Position numbers and translations under genes: made by a program. The notes beneath the pieces were generated by a model. It was not told where the DNA came from and made no database searches. It worked only from the letters and a program-made list of their open reading frames with translations. Below are positions 1 through 5,294 of a DNA stretch of 5,294 bases, one piece after another. The stretch comes from an uncultured Xanthobacteraceae bacterium. GTDB lineage: Bacteria; Pseudomonadota; Alphaproteobacteria; Rhizobiales; Xanthobacteraceae. The stretch covers positions 1 through 5,294 of the forward strand of contig CATPBC010000016.1 of NCBI GenBank assembly GCA_955652195.1, in the 5' to 3' direction. Every line of letters starts with the position of its first letter. Within the stretch, counting starts at the first letter, position 1.

Positions 1-9
1 ATAAATTTG

Positions 10-84
10 CTAGTGTCCCTTTGATTCCGAAAGTCGCATCAGAGGCGCCGCAAACACTCGCGAACTTCGGAATCGGGACACTAG
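10..84. repeat. CTAGTGT-bounded palindromic element, copy 1
   Basis: This is a 75-bp imperfect palindrome. The outer arms CTAGTGTCCC (10-19) and GGGACACTAG (75-84) pair perfectly. The left arm then carries an unpaired TTT (20-22). Next GATTCCGAA (23-31) pairs with TTCGGAATC (66-74), and after a 2-nt internal mismatch TCGC (34-37) pairs with GCGA (60-63), leaving a loop of about 22 nt. It carries no open reading frame of its own. The same unit recurs at 167-241 with three substitutions, so it is a dispersed repeat and not a chance hairpin. I cannot assign a named family. Size, terminal symmetry and lack of coding fit a small non-autonomous MITE or REP-like element. Confidence 0.85.
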
Positions 85-156
85 TGTGGTGGATTTGAAG
101 TTCCTACGATTAAGCGGCTGGCTCGGATAGGAACTTCAAATCCAAAACCACACTAG
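81..156. repeat. CTAGTGT-bounded palindromic element, second type, inverted
   Basis: This 76-bp palindrome shares its first four bases (CTAG, 81-84) with the end of copy 1. The arms are CTAGTGTGGT (81-90) with ACCACACTAG (147-156), and GGATTTGAAGTTCCTA (91-106) with TAGGAACTTCAAATCC (128-143). The right arm has an unpaired AAA (144-146). Read on the other strand this becomes CTAGTGTGGT, then TTT, then the inner stem, which is the same plan as copies 1 and 3 with different stem sequence. The loop is 107-127. It therefore looks like a sister subfamily in the opposite orientation, inserted at the CTAG end of copy 1. Confidence 0.85.
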
Positions 157-166
157 AATAATAAAG

Positions 167-241
167 CTAGTGTCCCTTTGATTCCGAAATTCGCATCAGA
201 GGCACCGCAAACACTTGCGAACTTCGGAATCGGGACACTAG
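167..241. repeat. CTAGTGT-bounded palindromic element, copy 2 of the first type
   Basis: This is a 75-bp near-identical direct repeat of 10-84, differing at three positions. The arms are CTAGTGTCCC (167-176) with GGGACACTAG (232-241), the unpaired TTT is at 177-179, and GATTCCGAA (180-188) pairs with TTCGGAATC (223-231). One of the substitutions (T at 190) adds an extra pair with A221 to the inner stem. A 10-bp AT-rich spacer (157-166) separates it from the preceding element. Because the three elements lie beyond the 3' end of the minus-strand carboxypeptidase gene, they could act as transcript-end hairpins; this is inference. Confidence 0.85.
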
Positions 242-274
242 GAAGGCTCGGTTTTAGCACGCCGGCCAGTTGGA

Positions 275-307
275 ATAGAGAATGCGATAGAGGATGCGAT
301 AGAGGAC
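275..307. repeat. Short 12-bp tandem repeat
   Basis: There are two full units and one partial unit of a 12-bp repeat: ATAGAGAATGCG (275-286), ATAGAGGATGCG (287-298) and ATAGAGGAC (299-307). It lies in the 84-bp gap between the palindromic elements and the stop codon of the carboxypeptidase. No function is evident. It looks like replication-slippage sequence. Confidence 0.6.
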
Positions 308-325
308 GGAGTTGTCGAGCGCCGA

Positions 326-1711
326 TTATCGCGCCAGTGGCGCGGTCACTGCGGTCGCTTTTTGGTCGGTGAGGCCCGTCGTCTTGCCGGACGCCGGCTT
401 ACGCTGCGTCGGCTTGGTTGCGGCTTTATTGCCGTCTTTCTTGCCTTCTTTGTTACTCTCTTTCTTGCTCTCTTTATTGCCGTCTTGCTTGGCTTCCGCC
501 GTCTTGGCGCCAGCGGCCTTATGATGTTTCCCTTTTTTCTTGGTGCCTTCATAGCCAGGCAGCGCGGCAAGTGCGGCGATCTGCTCGGCGCTGCGGGTTG
601 GGCCGGTATAGACCACGACGGGGATGACTGGGCCGGGCTCGCTCAGCAAATTCTTCGGCGGCCCGCGCAGCACGGACAACAGCCCGGAAGGTTGCGGATT
701 TGTGTCCGCCGCCGCGTTGTCGCTGTTATCGCCGGCATCGGGATCGCTGTCCTCCATGGCCTGCTCAAGGGCGTGGCGCTTGCGGTGCGGGCCGCACATG
801 TCGTCCTTTAGGTCAGGCGGCGCGGCCTCGATCGGAACCAGCGAATTGACATTGCCGAATGCCGGCAACAGCCAAGCCAACGGACCTCGCGCGAAGCCGC
901 TCTCGAGCAATTCTGCCGCCTTTTGTGCGCGGGCGGCCGATGTCGGCGCGCCGAGCACCACGGCGATCAGCTGCCTGTTGTTGCGCGTGGCAGTCGCCAC
1001 AAGGTTGAAGCCCGACGAGCAGATGAAGCCGGTCTTCATGCCATCGGCGCCCGCATAGCGGCCGAGCAACGGATTGTAATTCCGCACAATACGCCGGCCG
1101 TATTTGATTGCCGGAATCTGCCAATAGGAACTGTACTGGGGAAATTCTTTAATAAGCGCGCGGGCGAGAATAGCGAGGTCGCGGGCAGAGACGACCTGCG
1201 CGTCATCAGGCAGGCCGTTGGGGTTGACGAAATTCGATTCCGTCATGCCGAGACGATGTGCGGTCTCGGTCATCTGCTGACCGAAAGCCTCGACCGAGCC
1301 GCCAATGCCTTCGGCGAGCACCACCGCCATGTCGTTCGCCGACTTCACCATCATTGTCTTTATGGCGTTGTCGACGGTCACCTGCGTGCCGACCGGAAAG
1401 CCCATCTTGGTCGGCGCCTGCGCATCCGCGTTCGGCGAAACGGTGAACAACGTATCTGGCGTGACGCGCTGATCGCGGATGGCGCTTAACGCCATATACA
1501 GCGTCATCAGCTTGGTCGTGGAAGCGGGATACCACGGGTAGGTCGCGTGCTCGGACCGCAACACTTTGCCGTTATCGGCGTCGACCAGAATGAATGACAT
1601 CGCCCGCGCCGGCGCGATGGCAAGCGCAACGGCGATTGCAGCCGTGCTTAACGCCAGGCCGCCTAACAAAAAGCCGCGCAGCCAGCCTCGAAAAAACTTC
1701 GTATCTTGCAC
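326..1711 (-). CDS. D-alanyl-D-alanine carboxypeptidase, serine-type peptidase S11 (PBP5-like), with lysine-rich C-terminal tail
   Basis: This is a periplasmic enzyme that removes the terminal D-alanine from peptidoglycan pentapeptides. From the GTG at 1711 the protein has 461 residues. It opens with a positively charged start, then a hydrophobic segment and an AxA cleavage site (APARA, after about residue 37). All three penicillin-binding motifs are present: SxxK (S64-T-T-K67, in PASTTK), SxN (S124-A-N126) and KTG (K226-T-G228, in GMKTGFIC). The catalytic domain ends near residue 310. A variable linker follows, then a Lys/Ala/Glu-rich low-complexity tail of about 65 residues. The frame is open to a TTG at 1819 and also has a GTG at 1762. 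I chose 1711 because it gives a normal-length signal peptide and has a GGA upstream at suitable spacing, but no start has a strong ribosome binding site. The gene is divergent from the thiolase and probably transcribed alone. The family call is secure; the start is uncertain. Confidence 0.92.
   Translation of the reverse strand: MQDTKFFRGWLRGFLLGGLALSTAAIAVALAIAPARAMSFILVDADNGKVLRSEHATYPWYPASTTKLMTLYMALSAIRDQRVTPDTLFTVSPNADAQAPTKMGFPVGTQVTVDNAIKTMMVKSANDMAVVLAEGIGGSVEAFGQQMTETAHRLGMTESNFVNPNGLPDDAQVVSARDLAILARALIKEFPQYSSYWQIPAIKYGRRIVRNYNPLLGRYAGADGMKTGFICSSGFNLVATATRNNRQLIAVVLGAPTSAARAQKAAELLESGFARGPLAWLLPAFGNVNSLVPIEAAPPDLKDDMCGPHRKRHALEQAMEDSDPDAGDNSDNAAADTNPQPSGLLSVLRGPPKNLLSEPGPVIPVVVYTGPTRSAEQIAALAALPGYEGTKKKGKHHKAAGAKTAEAKQDGNKESKKESNKEGKKDGNKAATKPTQRKPASGKTTGLTDQKATAVTAPLAR
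330..344. other. GC hairpin at the end of the carboxypeptidase gene
   Basis: CGCGCC (330-335) and GGCGCG (339-344) form a perfect 6-bp stem with a 3-nt loop inside the last codons of the carboxypeptidase, ending 2 bp before its stop codon on the minus strand. No T-run follows it, so it does not meet the pattern of an intrinsic terminator. Confidence 0.3.
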
Positions 1712-1887
1712 CTGCTGCGGTCCATTCGCTTGATCGGGCCGGTGAGGCCGCGATCGGTTCACGTCAGCTTCACGAAGCGTGGATGGATCATTATGTAACC
1801 CAAGCCGCCTCCAAGGCAAAGCCGAATGGCGGTATTGTTAAAGCCGGTTCCCGATGCTGGATGCCGGACAGTAGGGGTCTTAAGCCC

Positions 1888-1947
1888 AGGAAAAGGGGCA
1901 AGGAAAAGAGCCAGGAAAAGAGCCAGGAAAAGAGCCAAGGAAAAGCG
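1888..1947. repeat. Purine-rich 12-bp tandem repeat in the thiolase leader
   Basis: The unit AGGAAAAGAGCC occurs in perfect form at 1901-1912, 1913-1924 and 1925-1936. A variant AGGAAAAGGGGCA precedes them (1888-1900), and a partial unit AGGAAAAGCG follows one extra base (1938-1947). The array ends 25 bp before the thiolase start codon, on the sense strand, and each unit contains an AGGA core resembling a Shine-Dalgarno site. In the frame of the thiolase it would read as a string of RKRA units, but the thiolase start lies downstream. It is probably slippage-prone leader DNA. A regulatory role is possible but unsupported. Confidence 0.8.
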
Positions 1948-1963
1948 ACTAAAATTCGGCAGT

Positions 1964-1967
1964 GGAG
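1964..1967 (+). promoter_or_regulatory. Ribosome binding site of the thiolase
   Basis: GGAG within TGGAGAGA lies 5 nt upstream of the ATG at 1973. It decides the start: the frame is open for about 150 bp further upstream, but that part reads through the tandem repeat into low-complexity Arg/Lys sequence. The protein from this ATG begins in the way expected for the family (TACIVGWAHSPFGK). Confidence 0.7.
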
Positions 1968-1972
1968 AGAAC

Positions 1973-3138
1973 ATGACCGCCTGCATCGTGGGATGGGCGC
2001 ATAGCCCGTTCGGCAAACTTAACGGCGAGACCGTCGAGAGCCTTATCGCTCGGGTCGCCGGCGATGCGCTCGCCGACGCCGCGATTTCCGCCAAGGATGT
2101 CGACGAGATCGTGCTCGGCATTTCAACGCCGGCTTTTCCGCGCAGGATTTCACCGCTTCATTGGTGCTGCAGGCTTCGCCCGATTTGCGCTTCAAGCGCG
2201 CCACCCGGGTCGAGAATGCCTGCGCTACCGGCTCCGCCGCCGTGCATCAGGGCCTCAAAGCGATCGCCGCCGGCGCCGCCCGCATCGTGCTCGTGGTCGG
2301 CGTCGAGCAAATGACCACGACGCCTCCTGCGGAGATCGGACGCAATCTGCTCAAGGCGTCCTATGTGCGGGAAGAAGCCGATATCGACGGCGGCTTCGCC
2401 GGCATCTTCGGCAAGATCGCCGCACTGTATTTCCAGCGCTGGGGCGATCAATCGGATGCGCTCGCCCGCATCGCCGCCAAGAACCACAAAAACGGCGTTG
2501 GCAATCCTTACGCGCAACTCCGCAAGGATCTCGGCTATGACTTCTGCCGTGCCGAAAGCGAGAAAAATCCGCTCGTCGCCGGGCCTCTCAAGCGCACCGA
2601 TTGCTCGCTCGTTTCCGACGGCGCCGCTGCGCTGGTGCTCGCCGATGTCGAAACCGCGCTGAAGCTCGACAAAGCCATCGTGTTCCGCGGCGCGCAGCAC
2701 GTGCAGGATTTCCTGCCGATGTCGCGGCGCGATGTGCTGAAATTCGAAGGCTGCAGCGTGGCTTGGCAGCGTGCTTTGGCAGAGGCCGGCATCGCGCTCA
2801 AGGATCTGTCGTTCGCCGAGGTGCACGACTGCTTCACCATTGCCGAGCTGATCGAATACGAAGCCATGGGCTTGGCAGCGGAAGGGCAGGGCGCGCGCGT
2901 CATTGCCGAAGGCACGGTGAACAAAGACGGCGCGCTGCCGATCAATCCATCCGGCGGGCTCAAAGCCAAGGGCCATCCGATCGGCGCCACCGGCGTATCG
3001 ATGCACGCGCTCGCTTCCATGCAGCTCACCGGCACTGCCGGCGACATGCAGGTGAAAAACGCCAAGCTCGGCGGCATCTTCAACATGGGCGGCACCGCGG
3101 TCGCCAATTACGTGAGCATTCTGGAGCGGTTGCGCTGA
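1973..3138 (+). pseudogene. SCP2-type thiolase (acetyl-CoA acetyltransferase family), interrupted by a one-base frameshift near 2119
   Basis: This enzyme family cleaves 3-ketoacyl-CoA or condenses acyl-CoA units in fatty-acid or related metabolism in the cytoplasm. Residues 1-49 are read from 1973 to 2119 and end in DEIVLG. The frame starting at 2119 then continues with HFNAGFSAQDF and on through the rest of the enzyme to the TGA at 3136-3138. Adding one base (GGC-CAT in place of GGCAT) restores a 388-residue protein, a normal thiolase length. In that numbering the nucleophile is C84 (ENACATGS), HDCF lies at 285-288 with C287, and GHPIGATG begins at 334 with H335. The HDCF motif in place of NEAF, and NMGG in place of the C-terminal CxG, mark the SCP2-type branch, in which HDCF supplies the second cysteine. 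The substrate is unknown. No other acyl-CoA gene lies in the window. The break may be a real inactivation or a sequence error; otherwise the gene looks well preserved. Confidence 0.9.
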
Positions 3139-3231
3139 GGTGCGGGCATATCGCGCACGCGCCGCGCCGGCATTCTTCAGAGCTCGCTCAGCCTGGGCAG
3201 GAGAGCTCACTTCCTGCGCTGCATGCAAAAA
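3139..3231. other. Intergenic gap between convergent genes
   Basis: The 93 bp separate the convergent thiolase and exporter stops. GAGCTC occurs on both sides of CAGCCTGGGCAG and could form a weak hairpin of about 6 bp. No T-run follows in either direction, so I do not call a terminator. Nothing else is recognisable. Confidence 0.4.
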
Positions 3232-3508
3232 CTACTCAGCCGCAGTCGTAAACTGCGCCTGCACGAGTTCGGCAAAGAAGCCGCCGCGGCGTTGCAGTTC
3301 GTCAAACGTGCCGCTCTCGGCGATGCCACCGTTGCGAAAAACCAGAATGCGGCTGGCGTTGCGGATGGTGGCAAGCCGATGCGCGATCACAAATGTGGTG
3401 CGGCCCTGCATTACTTCGTCGAGCGCGAGGTTCACGCGCTTTTCGGTTAGCGGATCGAGCGCGCTCGTCGCCTCGTCGAGAATGAGGATCGGTGGGTCTT
3501 TGAGCAGA

Positions 3509-3567
3509 GCGCGCGCGCCGCGGCCTCGCGCAATTCCTGCTCGCTCGCGTTGGGCTTGCCGACGCGC
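3509..3567 (-). repeat. 59-bp intragenic repeat, downstream copy (replaces the ABC signature region)
   Basis: On the minus strand this copy runs from GCGCGTCGGCAAG to GGCGCGCGCGC and matches 3611-3669 at 55 of 59 positions. The offset is 102 bp, exactly 34 codons. It begins at QARVG, where the family continues with an ERG..LSGGE block. It ends at the ARAL microhomology that precedes [13 protein letters not shown]. The four differences from the other copy include a GAC (Asp) to AAC (Asn) change. Confidence 0.85.
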
Positions 3568-3610
3568 GCTTGCAAGCCTTCCTCATTGGCATCGATGAAC
3601 TGTAGCGCCT

Positions 3611-3669
3611 GCGCCCGCGCCGCGGCCTCGCGTAATTCCTGCTCGCTCGCGTCCGGCTTGCCGACGCGC
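3611..3669 (-). repeat. 59-bp intragenic repeat, upstream (original) copy
   Basis: This copy lies in the expected place for the family, between the NRSIAENL motif after the Q-loop and [12 protein letters not shown]. It encodes [19 protein letters not shown], the normal helical-subdomain sequence, so it is taken as the source of the copy at 3509-3567. Confidence 0.85.
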
Positions 3670-4993
3670 AAATTCTCGGCGATCGAACGGTTGAACAAAA
3701 GCGTTTCCTGGAACACCACCCCGATATTGCGCCGCAGTCCGCCGAGCGTAAGGTCGCGAATATCCCTGCCGTCGATCAAAATCGCGCCCGATTGCGGATC
3801 GAAGGCGCGATGCAACAGCGCAAGCGCGGTGGATTTGCCGCTGCCGGTCGGACCGACCAGCGCAATACGCTCGCCCGGCGATGCGGTGAAGCTCAAATGT
3901 GCAACCGCGGCACGCCTGCCGTCATAGGAAAATGACACATCTTTGAACTCGACCGCGCCGCGCACGCGGCCTGGGTCGATGGCCCCGGGTCGGTCGCGCA
4001 CGGCAGGCACGGTGTCGAATACGCCGAAGAAATCGGCGAGTTTGGGTGCGTCGAGGAACAGGCGATTGGAGAAGCTGACCGCCTGTTCGAGTCGAGCTAT
4101 GAGCAGCGCGGCGATGCTCATGAAGCTGACGATCTGGCCGACCGAAGCGAGGCCGACGAGCTTTAGATACGCTCCGACCAGCAAAATCACCAATAGCGTG
4201 AGCGTCGTTCCGGCGCGCGTCAGCACTGCCGCAACCGCCCACCATGACAGAACCGGCATCTGCGCTCGCAGCAGCGAATCCACCGCGCTCTTAAGGCTGG
4301 AGACCTCGAGTTCGACGCGGGCATAGCTCTGCACCAGCGCCACATTGCCGAGCGCGTCGGCGGCGGTCTCGGCGACATCGGAGTATTGGCGCTCGACCGC
4401 GGTCTGCATGGCAAAGGCCTTGTTCATGACCACCATCGTGAGCGCGACGAAGGCGAGGCACAGCGCGATCAGCGGCAAGGCAAGCCGCCAGTTGAGCGCT
4501 AGCGAAGCGGGCAGCAGCAAAGCGATAAACACGAATGCGGCGAAATGTTCGCGAAAGAACGAGACCCAGAGCCACCACAGCGTGTCGGTGCCGCTGAGCA
4601 TCACCTTAATCTGCCGGCCGGAATGCGCACCGAAATGATAGGCGAGCGGCAGCTGCAGCACGTGCTCGAAGTAATCCGCCAAGACCATATTGCGCCGACG
4701 GTGGGCGAGCCGGTCGGCAAACCAGGCAACGAGCGTGCTGGCGGCAATGATGAACAGGCCAAATCCCACCCAGGCGCCGATCAGCGGCGCCAGCATCCGT
4801 GCGGCGGACCCCAGGCCAGAAGGCAGCGCACCCGAGAGCACATCGACTATGCGCCCTAGCAGTACCGGCTCGACGAACTGCGCGCCGGCAAGCGCGATAT
4901 TCGCCAGCGCCAGCGCGATCGCAAGCTTCGCATCGGACCGTAGTAAGCCAAGGACACGCAGATAGATGCGGATGAAGGACATGCCGAATTCTA

Positions 4994-5064
4994 AGCATGA
5001 TCCCGAAAAGGGGTAACCGGTTTTCGGAAAAGATCATGCTCAAGTAAAACAGCATGATCCCGAA
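4994..5064. repeat. RIME-like Rhizobiales intergenic palindrome with an extra half-copy
   Basis: AGCATGATC (4994-5002) pairs with GATCATGCT (5032-5040), and CCGAAAA (5003-5009) pairs with TTTTCGG (5021-5027). An unpaired AAAA (5028-5031) lies in the right arm. A further 14-nt copy of the left arm, AGCATGATCCCGAA, is at 5051-5064. Palindromes of this AGCATGATCCCGAAAA type are widespread between genes in Rhizobiales; the RIME name is my best recollection. It starts 11 nt upstream of the exporter ATG and so occupies that gene's leader. Confidence 0.8.
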
Positions 5065-5118
5065 GATTTCATCCTGGTCTAGCCAGCGTCGCGCGAAAAC
5101 CTAGCTGCCGTCGGGCGC

Positions 5119-5147
5119 TTGACGGGGACGGGTTTGCGATGTATTTA
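5119..5147 (+). promoter_or_regulatory. Likely promoter of the ArsR-family gene
   Basis: TTGACG (5119-5124) matches the -35 consensus at 5 of 6 positions and is followed, after a 17-bp spacer, by TATTTA (5142-5147). The -10 match is weak (3 of 6), but the spacing is optimal. Transcription would start near 5154, about 15 nt before the ATG. Confidence 0.5.
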
Positions 5148-5166
5148 ACCAACTAGTTATTTAACC
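5142..5166. promoter_or_regulatory. Possible autoregulatory operator
   Basis: TATTTAACC occurs twice in direct orientation (5142-5150 and 5158-5166). Between them, and overlapping the second copy by one base, is the perfect 8-bp palindrome AACTAGTT (5151-5158). The array covers the proposed -10 region and start site of the ArsR-family gene. That is the place where a self-repressing ArsR protein would bind. Which symmetry matters cannot be decided from the sequence. Confidence 0.45.
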
Positions 5167-5168
5167 GG

Positions 5169-5294
5169 ATGGTCAAATTGTCGCTCGATTCCACCTTCGC
5201 CGCCCTGTCCGACGCCACCCGACGCGCCATTCTGGCGCGGCTCGCTCTCGGCGAAACTTCGGTCACTGACTTGGCCAAGCCGTTCGCGATGAGC
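5169..5294 (+). CDS. ArsR-family winged-helix transcriptional regulator, N-terminal part (runs off the window)
   Basis: The ATG at 5169 opens 42 codons that reach the window edge. Residues 9-24 (TFAALSDATRRAILAR) are the typical first helices of ArsR-family repressors, followed by LALGETSVTDLAKPF, the start of the helix-turn-helix. The recognition helix and any metal- or ligand-binding cysteines lie beyond the window. No cysteine appears in the visible part, and many proteins with this start are non-metal regulators encoded beside an SRPBCC/AHSA1-domain gene; this is family knowledge and not visible here. The Shine-Dalgarno site is weak and the leader would be short. The gene is divergent from the ABC exporter. 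Confidence 0.85.
   Translation, partial: MVKLSLDSTFAALSDATRRAILARLALGETSVTDLAKPFAMS

Larger units (their letters stand above)
3232..4982 (-). pseudogene. ABC exporter, NdvA/ChvA-type cyclic beta-1,2-glucan export family, with ABC signature lost and frame broken
   Basis: The family comprises fused permease-ATPase half-transporters that move glucans across the inner membrane. From the ATG at 4982, residues 1-340 are the six-helix membrane domain (hydrophobic stretches near 20-40, 65-88, 145-188, 245-295). The ATPase domain has Walker [10 protein letters not shown] (377-385) and Q-loop VVFQE (Q425). [19 protein letters not shown] (439-457) follows, and a near copy occurs again at 473-491, where the family has the LSGGQ-type signature block. 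Straight after this copy the frame drifts and stops at 3447. The rest is intact in another frame: ALLKDPP, Walker B with D-loop [12 protein letters not shown] (3454-3489), H-loop VIAHRLAT (His at 3379-3381) and the expected C-terminus, ending at the TAG at 3232. The span of about 583 codons matches a whole transporter. Even with the frame restored, the signature motif is missing, so ATPase function should be lost. The glucan substrate is inferred from resemblance only. Confidence 0.88.

Noticed and set aside
10..241. CRISPR array
   Set aside because: The units are long palindromes with two different stem sequences and no regular short spacers.
362..811. Plus-strand open frame of 149 codons rich in hydrophobic residues
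   Set aside because: It is antisense to the lysine-rich tail and the end of the carboxypeptidase. Lysine codons read backwards give Phe/Leu, which explains the apparent membrane protein.
1759..2121. A minus-strand open frame with LALFLALFLALF repeats, resembling a membrane segment
   Set aside because: The repeats are only the reverse reading of the purine-rich tandem array, and the frame runs across the divergent leader and antisense to the thiolase start.
2105..2130. Programmed ribosomal frameshift in the thiolase
   Set aside because: The site lacks an X XXY YYZ slippery sequence or a clear downstream stimulatory structure. A simple missing C explains it better.
2158..3228. A long open frame of 356 codons on the minus strand
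   Set aside because: It lies opposite the thiolase and is a shadow of its GC-rich codon use. It has no recognisable domain, while the plus strand carries clear thiolase motifs.
3139..3231. Bidirectional terminator between the convergent genes
   Set aside because: The GAGCTC pairing is weak and has no adjoining T-run on either strand.

Overview
The window is GC-rich DNA, most likely from an alphaproteobacterium of the order Hyphomicrobiales (Bradyrhizobium, Rhodopseudomonas or Xanthobacteraceae-like). The evidence is the close resemblance of the exporter and the thiolase to Bradyrhizobiaceae-type proteins, the NdvA-type glucan exporter itself, and an intergenic palindrome at 4994-5064 of a kind widespread in Rhizobiales. 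No composition or database comparison could be run.

Layout. Positions 1-241 hold three abutting or near-abutting palindromic elements bounded by CTAGTGT/ACACTAG, followed by a short 12-bp tandem repeat. A minus-strand gene for a secreted penicillin-binding-type D-alanyl-D-alanine carboxypeptidase (peptidase S11), with a long lysine-rich tail, covers 326 to about 1711. Divergent from it, after a leader holding a purine-rich 12-bp tandem repeat, is an SCP2-type thiolase (1973-3138). It is complete except for one missing base near 2119. Convergent with the thiolase is an ABC exporter of the NdvA/ChvA glucan-export type (3232-4982, minus). A RIME-like palindrome lies 11 nt upstream of its start. 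The window ends in the first 42 codons of an ArsR-family repressor (5169 onward, plus), with a readable promoter and a possible operator.

The main result is that two of the three complete-length genes are broken as read. The thiolase has a single-base frameshift, but all its catalytic motifs are present on either side. The exporter is more unusual. A 59-bp segment just after the Q-loop is present twice, 102 bp apart and in frame. The second copy sits exactly where the ABC signature (LSGGQ-type) block should be, and the frame is lost right after it. Walker B, D-loop and H-loop follow intact in another frame. This looks like one microhomology-guided replacement that removed the signature motif, and it should abolish ATP hydrolysis.

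The genes are not an obvious operon: each has a different strand or a separate leader, and they serve separate roles (peptidoglycan trimming, acyl-CoA metabolism, glucan export, transcription control). I see no new defence, mobile or biosynthetic system. The points of interest are the mosaic repair-like lesion in the exporter and the architecture of the palindromic elements.
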